64,000 nt of DNA from Molossus alvarezi (lineage: Eukaryota > Chordata > Mammalia > Chiroptera > Molossidae), in contig CM073889.1 of assembly GCA_037176705.1 (NCBI GenBank), forward strand, positions 102,627,890 through 102,691,889. Reading direction: 5' to 3'. Within the stretch, counting starts at the first letter, position 1. Every line of letters begins with the position of its first letter. A program made the position numbers and the translations under genes. Below the pieces are notes generated by a model that was not told the DNA's origin, did not search any database, and saw nothing but the letters and a program-made list of their open reading frames with translations. Shown here piece by piece: positions 11,086 through 22,649 of the stretch.

Positions 11086-11560
11086 CTTGTTGTGCATTGG
11101 CTTGTCCCCCCAAAAGACACGCCCATGTCCTAACTCCCAGTGCCTCAGAGTGTGACCTTATCTGGAAATAGAATTGCTGCAGAGGAAATTCGTTAAGGTG
11201 AGGTCACACTGGAGGAAGGGGGACCTTCACTCCAATATGACCGGGGTCCTTACAAGAGAGGAGAATGCCACGTGAAGACACAGAAATACCTAGAAAGAGG
11301 GCAGCCACATGCGGACGGAGGTAGAGATCACAGCCACATGCGGATGGAGGTAGAGATCACAGCCACATGCGGACAGAGGTAGAGATCACAGCCACATGCG
11401 GACGGAGCCAAGAAATGCCAAGGTTGCCAGCGATCGCCAGGGACCAGGAAGGATTTTCCTCTACAGGTTTCAGCGGGCAAGACTCAGCTGACACCTTGAT
11501 TTCAGACTTTAGCCTCCATAACTATGAGAGAATACATTTCTGTTTAAGCCACTGAACCCT
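11086..11560 (+). mobile_element. MLT1/MaLR-type solo LTR
   Basis: Blocks in order are 'tcctaactcccagtgcctc', 'gtgaccttatctggaaatag', 'gtccttacaagagag', 'gacaccttgatttcagactt' and 'agcctccataactatgagag'. This is the typical MaLR LTR layout with its polyadenylation-proximal end. An internal 29-bp tandem array (11306-11407) is unusual for the family. Confidence 0.8.
11306..11407 (+). repeat. 29-bp tandem repeat inside an LTR
   Basis: Units starting CACATGCGGA begin at 11306, 11335, 11364 and 11393, giving three full and one partial copy. Units differ by about one base, which suggests a recent local expansion within the older LTR. Confidence 0.95.
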
Positions 11561-12470
11561 AACCTCCCCTGCCTTCCTCCTCTGAATTCCAGTGATGCTG
11601 GAAGTCTGGAACAATTGCGCACACTCTAAGCACGACATTCCGAACGGTTTTATGATTTCCTTAAAATTGATTCCAGATTTGTCTTTACTTGAGGTGTAAG
11701 CGCCTTACCTTGCCAGATTTCTCACCCTGCCTAAGGCAGTGCTGAGTGTCTGGTAAGCACTCACTCAGGGCTTGTGAATCTCTTGCTGGGATTACATAAC
11801 AGCCTACACTCCAGCTCCCATTTAGGTCACCGGCAGGTGCACTTTTCTGGGGCACTCGCTCCTGCCGGGGTTGAACACTGACGGACTCTCCTGGCTCATT
11901 ATGGAAAGCTGTAAAATGTACATCACCCCAAAAGTCATAATGTGTGTGTGTGTGTGTTTAAATCATGAGAATAGTTCAAATACAGGAGTGCTTAACTTTA
12001 AGAAAACAGCCAATACAAAAAAAAAAAAGGATACAGCTGATTACATGGTGGTGGTGGGGTGGGGAAGAAAGAATCTTTATTAATGCAAAGATTTTTCTCT
12101 TTTTTTGGTTTTAAATTGCCTAAAAGGCAGAGGACATTTTTTGGTTTTAAATAACTTTTCTCTGTTTATACCTGTCACAATAAAATCTGATCTACACAAC
12201 TTTCTGGGTACACGTGCACTGAGTAACCTGGTACACGTATACTGAGGCTGAACAAAGCGTAGACAGACGAAGACGCAGGATCTTGTACAGAAGGGGCGCT
12301 CTACATGCCTAAGGACAGGTTTGTGCAGCAAATATCTTTTGAAGTTTCTGCAAGAAAATGGTAGTGATGGCTGTTTCTTGAGCGGGGGGCTTCAGAACTA
12401 CGGGCAGGGGGAGAGGAAATGGAGAATTTTTACCTTATGCAGTTTTCTGCTAATTTATTTATTCAGTTTT
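11561..12470. other. unassigned non-coding DNA
   Basis: A short (TG)n run lies near 11942-11958, and there is an A run near 12020 and a GT-rich patch near 12045-12065. No gene or named repeat is seen. Confidence 0.55.
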
Positions 12471-12483
12471 AGAACATGTGTGC

Positions 12484-12570
12484 TTAGGGGTGAGAAAGAA
12501 GGGAAGAGAGGAAGGAACAGGGGGAGGGAAGAAGGGAGGAAGGAAAGGAGACAAGAAATAAAGGTAGAGC
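12484..12570 (+). repeat. GA-rich low-complexity tract
   Basis: The tract is almost pure purine, made of (GAAG/GGGA) mixtures. It creates a Lys/Arg/Glu-rich open frame at 12321-12587 that has no biological meaning. Confidence 0.85.
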
Positions 12571-12671
12571 AGATCAGAGGACGTTAGGAAACAGAGACAA
12601 AGTCCTTAAGTTGATGGTCTTGATTTGGATGTAGGGTAGAAGCCTGCACTGGGATGAAGTCAGGGAGAAGT

Positions 12672-12710
<39 letters not shown>
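12672..12710 (+). repeat. (CA)n microsatellite
   Basis: About 19 uninterrupted CA dinucleotides. It is a candidate polymorphic marker. Confidence 0.97.
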
Positions 12711-12711
<1 letters not shown>

Positions 12712-13794
12712 TATTGATCAGGTCTGCTATCTTCAAAAGCTATATTCTCATTGCTTTTCATGGGGCAAGATAATGTTATTCCTGATGTAAACCAAAGCTT
12801 CTCAGGCAAGATTTTTCTGCTGGTTTAATTGCTTCCCAGTCCTCTCCTTAGGGAGCCTTCAACACCTTCATCCCTTTGAATACCACAGACCTCTCTTCCT
12901 TTTATGAGAGTCATTTCCCATGTCATTTTCTTTGCTCGGTGGTCTCAAATTATGCCTTTCTCTCCTTCTGTGACGAACTGCGCGCAGCAAGTACTTAACA
13001 GCCTTGCTGGACACAGTGGGCTCCGCTCTCCCCAGGTCGCCGTGACACGGGGAGCAGTCGCCCAGGTCACGCAGCTCACTGAGTGGCAGGACTGGGGCCA
13101 GGCTCCAGGCTCCTGGCCCCTCGCAGTGCTCCTTCCCCCACAGCACAGGCTGAAACCCATGTTCCGGACCTCCCACTGCATCGGAATGGTGATGGGCAGA
13201 GCGGAGAAATCTGGAAGAAATGCTCAGGAGGACATGTTTGCGTCTCAGATGGCAGCAGACTGAATTATTGATGAGGCTCTTTTATATATCGGTTCACTCT
13301 TTTAAAGGAGCAGTTTCTGGATGCCTTACTCATCAGTGGTCGGGTCCTTTGCACCCTCTAGACAGTGTCAGATCCCTCACTGCACTCATCCCAGCCAGCC
13401 CGGTGCCTGACACGTAGTAGGCATGTCACACCTTTGTGTTGTGAATGCACCGACTTGTCATTTATATAGACGGGAGACGTCCTGTTCCTCTAGTTTTGCA
13501 GCCAAACTGAGTTCAGTTAGAAGGATCCAGGTGAGAATAAGTGTGGCAGAGGGAAAGGGAAGGCAGAAACAGAGGCTGTGTGACCCCATCTCCTGGTGTG
13601 TGTGCCCTGGAGGAAGGGAACTAGTCTCGGGTTCTCGGGGACAGTGGAGCCGAGCCTCTGTGTGCGCGGGGAAGAAAGCAGCTGAGGGGAGGCAGGTGGA
13701 CCGACGGCCGGGCTGTGGGATCCAAGGCAGATTACGGGAGAAAAGTACAACAGCTGGGGCATGAAACAGTCCAGGAATCAAGAACGCATGCTGG
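12712..13794. other. mostly unassigned DNA with a weak MIR
   Basis: Around 13030-13150 the plus strand reads like a minus-strand MIR ('caggtcacgcagctcactga', 'gtggcaggactggggccagg'). The rest has no recognisable content. Open frames at 12904-13263 and 13423-13781 overlap on both strands and look like composition effects. Confidence 0.45.
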
Positions 13795-14050
13795 GCCCTG
13801 GCGGGTGTGGCTCAGCGGTTAGAGCGTCAGCTGTGGACCGAAGGATCATGAGTTCGATTCCCAGTCAAGGGCACATACCTGGGCTGCAGGTTTGACCCCT
13901 GGCCCCAGTCAGGGTTAGTGCGGGAGGCAACCAATTGCTGTGTCTCTTTCACATTGATGTTTTTCTCTCTCTCCCTCCCTCCCTTCCACTCCATCTAAAA
14001 ATCAATGGAAAAATATCCTCAGGTGAGGATTAACCAACCACACACACGAA
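13795..14050 (+). mobile_element. Ves SINE (copy 3), full length
   Basis: The head is GCCCTGGCGGGTGTGGCTCA. The body holds 'ctgggctgcaggtttgaccc'. The tail reads ATCAATGGAAAAATATCCTC with the terminal hairpin at 14016-14029. Flanks AAGAACGCATGCTGG (13780-13794) and AAGAACACAGGCTGG (14051-14065) are a 15-bp target duplication with two mismatches. This copy is therefore probably older than copy 1. Confidence 0.94.
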
Positions 14051-14065
14051 AAGAACACAGGCTGG

Positions 14066-15289
14066 AAGGCACGGAAACTGGTGAGCACGGAGCAGGCACA
14101 TGTGGGAGACGCAAGGCCACAGGTGCACGGAGCTGCCAGGCAGTGTGTGGGGGGCTGGCCTCATTCCGACGCCCCCACCCCTTTACGTACATCCCAAAGC
14201 GGCTGAAGCAAACCTACCATCTCCTGAGAGCCTGAAGTTACAGTTCAGACCTGAGTCTGTTGGCCATCAAGGCTCTTAGGCACATCATTCTCTTGGCTCA
14301 GTGAGAATTTTAGAGAAAACTGTCCCTTCCCCAGAGAAATAGACACAAGGAGCACAGTAGACTCCGTGTGGAAGCAAAGCTATTCTCTTTAGTCATGTGC
14401 TCTCTCCAGGGACTCTTAGAATCAGCGCCTGAAGAGAGCTCCGAGTTCACCTGGTCTAACCCTCCTTTTACAAATGGAGACAGAAGTGCAAAGGAAGGGC
14501 CGTGACTTACGCAGGGTCACAAAACCAGCAAGAGGTGGAAACAGTAGTCAAAACTAGATCTTCCTGTTTGGAATTGCATGAGCTTTCCAGTGTGGCAGTG
14601 ATCTCACTATGGCCCCTCCAGGGCATGTTGGAGTCAAAGTCAGTCTGAACCGCTGCTAACACCAGTGTGGGGCTGCAAAGGATGCTCACCGGGCCCTGAG
14701 CAGGATGACAAATTAGGCTGTGGTTTCCTTTGGGTGCTTTCTCTTGATGTTTACAAGTTCTCTTTCATTTCTTGATGTCTGGTTTCTTCTCTGTCCTTGC
14801 TTGCCTCCACTGTCCTTGATGTCTGAATGCTGGGGGCTGTGTCCACCTGGTCAGCCTTCCTTCCCTTGAAGTGTTCAGGTGCCAAAACACTATTTTCTCT
14901 CTGATACTTGGGTCTTGGGTCGGAACTTTAATTTCTTTCCAGCAGAGAATCTCTCAGCTACATGGTCGGATGGATTCTGTGACTGGAGTAAGTTCCTGGG
15001 TGGTGTGAATGATTCGCCCTTGACCCCATGAAGAGTTAACCCTGTTACATGGGTAGGCTGTTTACTTTGCTGATGTCCCCTTTCTAATCAGCCCCCCCCC
15101 CCCCCAACACACACTTATGTTAGAAGAACCTAGAAGGAGGAGGCAGAAACTTGGCAAAAGTGATCGGCTCCTGATGCAGTCCACGTTGAGGCAGGAGTAG
15201 AGGCAGGGCAGTGCTAGACTCCTTCAACTCCCATGAGTCTCTGGTCTTCCCTGGCCATGCCCACCTACTTCGTGTTCATATACAATGAA
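14066..15289. other. unassigned DNA with a weak ancient retroposon piece
   Basis: Between about 14425 and 14560, 'agttcacctggtctaaccct' and 'gtgacttacgcagggtcac' resemble old L3/CR1-like or MIR-like repeats. A C homopolymer lies near 15093. No gene is seen. Confidence 0.45.
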
Positions 15290-15475
15290 CAGCCTTCACT
15301 GAGCGGTGCCCAGGGTGCTGCACACACATGGCTTCATTCCGTTCTCCCAGCCTGGGACGGACATGATCCCACATCTTGCAGATCAGGGCAGAGGCTTCGG
15401 AGGATTGAGCACACTGTTGGTAAGAGAGCCCAGTATTTTAACTGAGGTCTTCCAGCTTTGAAGTCTTCCATGCTT
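15290..15475 (-). repeat. MIR SINE fragment
   Basis: The plus strand shows the reversed MIR order: 'ttcactgagcggtgcccagg', then 'gatcagggcagaggcttcgg' and 'gagcccagtattttaac'. It is diverged. Confidence 0.6.
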
Positions 15476-17530
15476 CTGTTCCGCCTCCCCACCCCCAGAG
15501 CTTTTTGTGCTTTTTGCTTTTTCCATGATTCCCATAAAAAATTTTACTTGTTTTTTTGTTTTTTTTAATCACTAGCTATGACACTGACTTTCTGTGGATG
15601 AATGATGCAACCTTTATTATTCCAAAGCGGGGGGGGGGGGGAGGACTTGAGCAAGGGAGGGACATCTGATTGCAGGGAGTTGTGAGGTATTGATGCTTAA
15701 CGGTACTTTATGGAATCACCATCATCTTGCCCGATCTCCCAGAAATGCCAGCAGGGGAAATGTGTGGGTTAATTAGAAAAATTGCTCCATGAATGTTCAG
15801 CATTGTTCTTGTCTGTGGTGAAGAGAATGGCTGAGGGGAATACCTACCCGAGCTGGCCCTGGAAAGCCAAGTGCTGGGTCAGCCTGACATGGATGCCTGG
15901 GGCTGATAGAATTGAGTCAAGAAAATCGCTCTGCCTTGCTCTGCACAGACAAAGCCCCAGGACAGGCTCAGAAGCTCACCAGGAGAAACCGCTGCAGAAC
16001 TGTGGTACTGTGCAAAGAACACAGGCCGGAATCCAGAGACCAGGATTCTCCCAGACCATCAGAAATGGCCCCTCTTGGACCTCAATTAGACTATATGGTT
16101 TTTTCATCTCTCCCATGTCTAGGTTTCTGTAACTCTTGTTTCTCTTTCACATCACAGATTGAAAAAATATTTGTCAGCATTCACCTCTCCCTGTAGTATT
16201 CCCCTCAATAGACTAAACATCCTCACATGACACTCTGCTGTCACTCAGGTACCAGAATTGATGCTTGTGCTTCAGGTAGGGCTAGGCTTGGTGGAGAGAG
16301 TACGAAGGACTTCCTTTGACCTGGCTGGACTTCAGTAACACCATCTTCCCTAAGGTGCCCCCACCTCCAGGTAACCTGCTGGATAATAGTCAAATTATTC
16401 TGTTTACACCAATTATAACACAAGGTGATCCGTGGTGCAGATCACAGGGTTCTCCCGTTGAGACTTATTAAAGGGATGAGTAACTACAGTTCTGCTTGGG
16501 GACCGTGGTGATTTTGTCAGAGTCTCGAATCTTTTCAGAAGCTTCCTTTAAAAAATAAATCCTGCCTTTCAATGACTGAAAAGGACCCAGTCTAATTCCA
16601 GCTTTGGTTCCGACTTTGGGAGAGATGGAAGAAAGCCTAAGAAATGTGAAGAGGAAGTAGCGAAGAGTGAAGCAAAGTGGAAATGATCTGGCCCGTGCAA
16701 AGGCAGGGAATACCCAGTTGCGACATTTAAAACATCTGAAAGGCCCCACTTCGGAAGTCATCTCATCGTCGCCTACATGTCAGTTCTAATTCCACCGGTT
16801 GAGACCTACAAGAGACCCCTGCCCCACACCGATGAAGATAAACCTGTTTTTCAATAGAGACAGAATTCTTAATTATAGGGTGAGTCTTTGAGTATTCAGG
16901 AGCTGACCTAGCCAGCAAGACCACAGCTCCGGAAAGAAAAGCCCTCAGCCTGGGAAAACAGTCATATCGGAGTGGTAGTCAGAGTGAATAGTCCAGCGCT
17001 TACTTCTGGCTGGTGACAGAGGAGGGGGTGTCTGTCATCTCAGCCCCTGGTTTCGCACCCTGAGTTTCTGCCTTTCACTCTAGTTACTCGAAATTGTGCT
17101 TTGCTTCCCCTCTACTTACGGATTACACTCGGTCTCCCTGAGCCTTGCAAAGCCAGCCTGCGTCACCACCCCCAGACAAGTACAGGTGTATCGTGGGGCA
17201 TTCAGAAGGTCCCACCTGTCCACCCAGAAGGGAAGATCGCATCCTGCTTGGGCTCTGTGTGTAGCTGTCACTATTCACTGCAGGAGGCGAGGGAACAGCT
17301 CATGTGGTCTCTCAGTCTACCTTGGACACAACCATGGACTCAGACGAGCTAGACTTGGTCCATCTATCCTGTGTCCCTTGCAACCCTCACCCAGATGGCC
17401 CCAGGCCTTCTTAGGAATTGGACACTCTTGAACTTTTTTCTTCTTCCCATACCAGTGATCAAAACAAATGCATGCCCAGGTGGTTGAGGTGCTCAGGGAC
17501 ATTTACGTTTTAGCGTTCTCTAATAGAGGG
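15476..17530. other. unassigned DNA
   Basis: A G homopolymer lies near 15629-15641. A weak MIR-like plus-strand patch sits at about 15990-16120. No gene is recognised. Frames at 17096-17431 overlap in several phases without a family match. Confidence 0.5.
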
Positions 17531-18112
17531 CTCGGAAAACTTTTCCCTTAAAGGGGTAGCTGGTAAACATTTAAGATTTGCAGGCTGCCCTGGCCGGTTT
17601 GGCTCAGCAGTTAGAGCGTCGGCCTGCGGTCCCGAGAGACCCAGGTTCGGTTCCCGCTAAGGGCACGTACCTCGGTTGCAGTTTGTCCCCGGCCCTGGTT
17701 GGTCATGCGGGTGGCAGCCACTCGATGTGTCCCTTCACATCGATGTTTCTCTCTCTCTCTGTTCTTCTCTCTCCCTCCCGCTCCATCTGAACAAAAAATG
17801 GAAAAATGTCCTCAGGTGAGGAAAAAAAAAAGATTTGCAGGCTGCATGGTCTCTGATGCAACTACTCAGCTCTGCCATTGTCGTACAAATGCAGCCACAA
17901 CGTGTGAAATGAATGAGTGTGGCTATTCCAATAAAGCTTTACTTATGGACATTGAAATTGGAATTTCATGTAATTTTCATGTGTCAAAATATTATTCATC
18001 TCTTATCTTTTACAAGCCAGTTAAAAATGTAAAAACCATACTTAGCTGTTGGAATGTACAAAAACAGATAGCGGGCCACGTTTGGCCTGTAGTTTGTCAA
18101 TTCCCGATTTGA
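17531..18112 (+). mobile_element. non-autonomous hAT (Charlie-group-like) element, split by Ves copy 4
   Basis: Left part: 'ggaaaacttttcccttaaag' to 'taaacatttaagatttgcag'. Right part: 'catggtctctgatgcaacta', 'ggctattccaataaagcttt', then 'gcgggccacgtttggcctgt' and 'agtttgtcaattcccgattt'. The order is that of the mammalian hAT repeat ending in 'ggcaaactttttctgtaaag'-like sequence. A copy in the other orientation lies at 47405-47628. About 100 bp near 17950-18050 is extra relative to my memory of the family. Confidence 0.75.
17588..17829 (+). mobile_element. Ves SINE (copy 4), inside a hAT fossil
   Basis: Full-length copy with head CCCTGGCCGGTTTGGCTCAG, B box GGTTCGGTTCCC and terminal hairpin TCCTCAGGTGAGGA (17809-17822). 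The 15-16 bp duplication AAGATTTGCAGGCTGC lies at 17573-17588 and 17830-17845, with no mismatch. It shows that Ves retroposition post-dates the hAT element. Confidence 0.96.
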
Positions 18113-18126
18113 CGTAAGGACTCTGG

Positions 18127-18275
18127 GCTACAATCTCCAGGCACCGCCGACCATTGGCTCTGGCCTTTCTGGGACTTCTCTCCTCCTTGAGCCAGTTTAG
18201 ATCGGGTCAGGGAGGCCCCACCGAAGGGAGGAGCTGCAGTTACCACTGTCCCTGCAGGGATAGTGGGTCTCAGTT
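18127..18275 (+). repeat. unnamed repeat, copy A of a local pair
   Basis: It aligns with 20138-20285. Shared blocks include 'cctttctgg(g/a)acttctct', 'gagccagtt(t/c)aga' and 'ggagct'. It is either an old local duplication or two copies of one uncharacterised repeat family. Confidence 0.6.
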
Positions 18276-18339
18276 TCCCCCTTTAGAGAACTTGTAGACT
18301 TTGTGGAATTCCTTTTACTTTCTTTCCAGAGATGTCTTG

Positions 18340-18956
18340 GACCATGAATTCGTTTTCTACTGCTGCCATAAGAAATCGGCACAACTTGGTGAGATAACAC
18401 AGATTGATTATGTCACAGTTTCCTATGTCGGAAGGGCAGTTTGGCGCCGCAGGTTTCTGTGGTCGAGTTCACAGGCTGAAATCGGGCTGTGGACCTGGAG
18501 GGGCTCTTCTAGGGGGGCTCCGGGGGGAAGAATCTCCTTCCAGGCTCGTTCAGGTTGTTGGCAGCATCTAGTTCCCGTGCCTACAGGACTGAGGTCCCAG
18601 TTCCTCGCTGGTGCTCAGCAGGGGTTTGTTCTGAGCTCTCAGAGGGCTTCCTCTGGTCCTTCCCTGCGGGCACCTACATCTCGGAGCAGCAACAGCCTGT
18701 GGAATCCTTCCGGTGCTTGGAATCGCTCTGCCTTTTTCTTCCACCGCATCTCCATGTCTCCAGCCCAGAAAGTTCTCTGCTCTTAAGGCCCCATTTGATT
18801 AGATTGAGCCAGCTAGGTCTCCAGGATAATCTCCTTATCTGAAGGTCTGTAACCTTAATTACATCTGCAAGTCTCTTCTGCTTTTTAATGTAATATATTA
18901 CTGGCCCCAGGGGTTAGGACATGGCCATCTTTGAGGGGTCATTGTTGTGCCTACCT
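18340..18956 (-). mobile_element. MaLR-like LTR, reverse orientation
   Basis: The plus strand reads 'ctactgctgccataagaaat', 'gaagaatctccttccaggct', 'ggactgaggtcccagttcct', 'ccaggataatctccttatct' and 'ggttaggacatggccatctt'. This is the reverse of an ERVL-MaLR-type LTR. A 161-codon open frame across it is incidental. The same LTR type lies at 35120-35727. Confidence 0.7.
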
Positions 18957-19485
18957 TAGCACGTATTTGGAAACTTAAACCACCGAACAGAGATACCATG
19001 TTTGCCAAACAGCTACATCTTTTTATAAAGTCATTCATCATCTTTTCTGTTAGAACCCATTTTCTTTTCTGATCTTCTGTAACCATTTATGCTAAGTATG
19101 ACTCGAGTTCACTGCGGTGGTTTCTGCTCTTTGCACTTTTTCTTGTCCAAGTTACAGCATCCCTTGTCCTTTGGGGACTCCTCCTACACTGTCCTCCCAG
19201 AGGGGTTGCCATCCCATCACCACGCGGGTGGATGGGACCCAGCTGGGCTGGGCAGGATTCTCCATTCCCTCAGCATATAGGCCATAGGACCCAAGTGAAC
19301 CAAGGAAATGTTCCCTGGGCTTGATTTGTGGATGTTGGGAGACAGATATTTTATTTTAGTGATGTTTACTCATTGAAAGGGTATGGATCTGGAACCTCTG
19401 GCCACCTTTTCTGCCATATGGGGAAAGCCATTTGAAAAATGAAACCAAGGACAGGAAAGATGAGAAACATCTGTTTTGCTACTTT
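18957..19485. other. unassigned non-coding DNA
   Basis: No recognisable repeat or gene. Confidence 0.55.
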
Positions 19486-19496
19486 AAAAAAAAAAA

Positions 19497-19592
19497 TGCT
19501 TTTTTTGATTTTTTTTAGAGAGAGAGGAAGGGAGAGAGAGAGAGAAATATTGATCGGCTGCCTCCTGCAAGTCCCCTACTGGGGACCGAGCC
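19497..19592 (-). mobile_element. Ves SINE (copy 5), truncated
   Basis: Only the tail, the GA-rich body and 'gcctcctgcaagtcccctac' survive, in minus orientation. The tRNA-like head is missing and unrelated sequence follows from about 19593. No target duplication was found. Confidence 0.75.
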
Positions 19593-19804
19593 TGAATCCT
19601 GCTAGTTTTGAGTCCCAGGGGCCAGTCTCTGAAACCTCAGTACCTGCAGCTTGTTCTCCTGTCTCGGGAGCTGCCCACGTCTCTTGTAGCTAGGTGCCTC
19701 TTCCCTCTCAGGCCTGCCGAGTTGGGTGTCAGTCATGTACAATGGGAAGAGTTCTGGCCCACGGCGATTCACAACACAACCACCCCGTAGTCTGTTTACG
19801 ACGT

Positions 19805-19900
19805 CTCTGCCACGGAAGGGTAAGCTCTATGAGCAGGGATGGTCTTTGCCCTGTGTCTGCCTCACAGTACTGGGCACTGAGGCGTCTGAATTAAGAAGCA
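19805..19900 (+). repeat. L2 3'-end fragment
   Basis: 'gtaagctctatgagcaggga', 'tggtctttgccctgtgtct' and 'gtactgggcactgagg' follow L2 3'-end order. Confidence 0.6.
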
Positions 19901-20137
19901 CTGAAGCACAGTGGCAAGAGAGCCTGGGGGAGGGGGCCACCTGAGCACAAGAAAGATGGACAAGCCACCTGGGTGTGCAAGAGCCAGCAAAGGAGTACAT
20001 GTGCTCACACACAGACGTGTGAGCAGTGGAAAACTCGGGAGAAATAGGTGGCAAATGGGGCTCTTAATCCACTGTTCCTCTCACTCCTGTCGATGTCTGT
20101 CTGTCAGTCTGACTGTTCAACAGCAGTAGACACTTAG

Positions 20138-20285
20138 CTACAATACCTAGGCACAGTTAGGTGTTTTACTCCTGCCTTTCTGGAACTTCTCTACTTCCTG
20201 AGCCAGTTCAGACCAGATTACGGAGCCCCCACCAGTGACAGGAGCTGGAGTTCCTCCTGTCGCTTTAGGCCTCGTTGTCACGTGT
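20138..20285 (+). repeat. unnamed repeat, copy B of a local pair
   Basis: Partner of 18127-18275, about 2 kb away in the same orientation. A short C run follows at 20306-20315. Confidence 0.6.
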
Positions 20286-20524
20286 CTACATTGTGCACAT
20301 ACACCGCCCCCCCCCCACGCCTTTGCTACTCTATTCATAGCTCTTCTCAGTCCCTGACTTCCCAAAAGATTCATCCTCACCAGCTCAGCGTTTCCCTTCC
20401 CCTCTGGGGACAGAAGGGTTATGACATTATTTCTGTGATTGAGGTGGTGAGTGTGGGAGGTAGGAGAGGAAGCCTCTTCTTGGTTTGATCCATTTGAGCA
20501 GATTGGGCTTCTTCACTCACTGTC

Positions 20525-20785
20525 TAGCAGTGGCGCTACAGCCCTGTGGTTAGCAGCTGGGCTCCAGGTTCAGGTCCGACCTCTGCCCTTGACGCATGTG
20601 AGAACTTGGCCTCAGCATCACTGTTTGCATAGTGGGTAACATAATATTACGGATACCATGGGATTATCGATGAGGATTAAGTAATGCAAAATTCCATTAA
20701 GTAATGTAAGACATTATTAAATAATATAAAACATATAAAGTGCTTATGACATGCCTGGGGTCCAGTGCGTGCCCAATAAATAGGA
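20525..20785 (+). repeat. MIR SINE
   Basis: It begins near 'agtggcgctacagccctgtg', carries MIR core blocks ('tgagaacttggcctcagcat') and ends with 'cataaagtgcttatgacatg' and 'gtgcccaataaatagg'. An A+T-rich internal stretch (20680-20735) looks locally expanded, with repeated 'attaa(g/a)taatgtaa'. Confidence 0.75.
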
Positions 20786-21756
20786 CCTACTCTTATTTTT
20801 ATGGTTATCCATTTTTTCTGACTCTTTTTCAAAATGAGTGAAACTGTCGAGTTGGCCCAGTTCCCAAAATGTTTTGCTGTTGACCAGCTGCAAGGATGTA
20901 TTTCATAAGAAGGTGAAGAATAAATCTAAAATTCCCGTTAACTGTGAAAGACAATTCTGATCTATGGAGGCGACTTTTGCACAGAGGCTGTGACTGGACA
21001 GGGACAAGAACGGTGTGTCCATGTGGCTCAGACAGAACCCAGACAAGTTTCACTGGGGTCTGACAGATGGACTGCCAGTTACAAAAGAAGGATTATCAAT
21101 TCATGGGTTTTGAGGGAAATTATTACTTTCTTCGTTTCTGGGTGCCAAGAAAGAAGACTTAAAGTAATTTTCAATAGGAATTTCCGTAGTCCATTTGGGG
21201 AAAAGGTTTTCTTTCGCATATAATGGTCATTTTAAGATGAATTGTTAGCTTTTCCATCTCAATCTAATGTCACATATTCCAACTTTATTGCTGTGATTTA
21301 ATATTCTACCTTAAGCACATTTCCAGTGAGAAATCACAGAAGAATTATTGCTGGGGAGGAGATTTCGAGATTTCCAAAGGGTGAGCATTATTAAAGGGGT
21401 TATTAAAAAAATGGGTTTCTGGGGTTTTCTTTGAAGAGCTTGTGTAATTTTTAGTGTTTCCTTCTTTTATCTAGAGCAGGATAGATGTGGCTTTGGAAAG
21501 TCAGATCACTGGACACAACTCTTTGATCACATTAGTTGAAAGGGATCCCCACATCCTTTGATTTTCTTCAAATACTATGCCAGTAGAACACATCCTGTGA
21601 CTTTCCCCTGTGTGCTATTTATATCTGTGCCTTATTTTTCCTTCTACATTCTGAACTATTTAAGAGACGGAGGCACATCTTACACATATACAAGTGCTCA
21701 TCTTGCCCAATGGCTGATGTACGTAACACCAGTGATGGATGGGTGGGTTTGTGGAA
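20786..21756. other. unassigned non-coding DNA
   Basis: A+T-rich. No repeat or gene is recognised. Confidence 0.55.
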
Positions 21757-21945
21757 GTTAAGCATAGTGGAAAGAGTGATTCCAGAATTCTGTAGATCAG
21801 TCACAGTTCATAGTCCAGATCTCATGTCATCCAGTTCCAAGTGAATCACCTTGGGCCTTGGTATTCTGATTATTCTGAAACTGTAGGTGATAACACAGAC
21901 TTTGTAGGGGAGATTAAGAGTCTGTACATGGTAGAGCCTGTTATC
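21757..21945 (+). repeat. MIR SINE
   Basis: 'gttaagcatagtggaaagag' is followed by diverged core ('agtgaatcaccttgggcctt') and 'tgtaggggagattaagag'. Ves copy 6 lies 55 bp downstream. Confidence 0.65.
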
Positions 21946-21999
21946 TGTCATAAAACAAGCACCAAGTTACACAAGACTTTAAAAATAACAACTGTTGTC

Positions 22000-22217
22000 T
22001 GGCTGCCGTGGCTCAGTGGTTGAATATCAACCCATGCACCAAGAGATGGCCAATTTGATTCCTGGTCATGGCACCTGCCCAGGTTGTGGGCCCGATCCCC
22101 AGTGCGGGGCGTGCAGGAGACGGCCTGTCGGTGTTGTCTCTCATCGATGTTTCGATCCCTCTCCCTCTCCCTTCCTCTCTCTCTAAAATCAATAAAGGAA
22201 AACAAACAAACAAACAA
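22000..22217 (+). mobile_element. Ves SINE (copy 6), 'AATCAATAAA'-tail type
   Basis: The head is TGGCTGCCGTGGCTCAGTGG. The tail reads CTCTAAAATCAATAAAGGAA, then (AAAC)n. A likely short duplication AACTGTT lies at 21990-21996 and again just past the tail. No terminal hairpin is present in this type. Confidence 0.92.
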
Positions 22218-22649
22218 AAAACCCAACTGTTTACAGTAATATGGATGTTTAAGTAGCTTACAAAGTATTTTTATTTTCTCCCATTGCCCCACCAATTGGG
22301 GAAGTCGTCTTATATTTTTTGGAGAGTTTAAAGTGTCCATTTGTCTTTAAAGAAAAATGTGTGCATTCTTTGCTTCCTGAGTGTTAGGGTTGGAGAGGAT
22401 AGTTAAAACTGTCTTGATGCAGAAACTGAGTCCAGCTTCACCGAAGGGGGCAGATAGGCCTGGGCCTCAAAGACTGAGTGGAATTGGCTACATGGAGAAT
22501 GGGGAGGATATGGTGTTGATTCTACCAGGAGCACGGAGGTGATGGAGGGAGATGGGGTGTCAGGATGGATAAAGGGAGGTAGGAACTTATTGGGTATGTT
22601 TCAGAAATAATGAGAAGACAAGTCTGACCTATGAGCGAGGCAAAGGGAA
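22218..22649. other. unassigned non-coding DNA
   Basis: Purine-rich stretch at 22480-22620. Minus-strand L2 is possible but too weak to call. Confidence 0.45.

Noticed and set aside
10752..11171. Cluster of 70-124 codon frames on both strands
   Set aside because: A purine/pyrimidine-biased region lacks stops in many phases. No homology is recognised.
12321..12587. Basic, charged 88-codon frame
   Set aside because: The charged part is the GA-rich low-complexity tract.
12904..13263. 119-codon plus-strand frame with overlapping minus-strand frames
   Set aside because: Frames open in several phases on both strands, with a MIR-like piece inside; no coding signal.
18301..18786. 161-codon plus-strand open frame
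   Set aside because: It lies antisense within a MaLR-like LTR; composition explains it.
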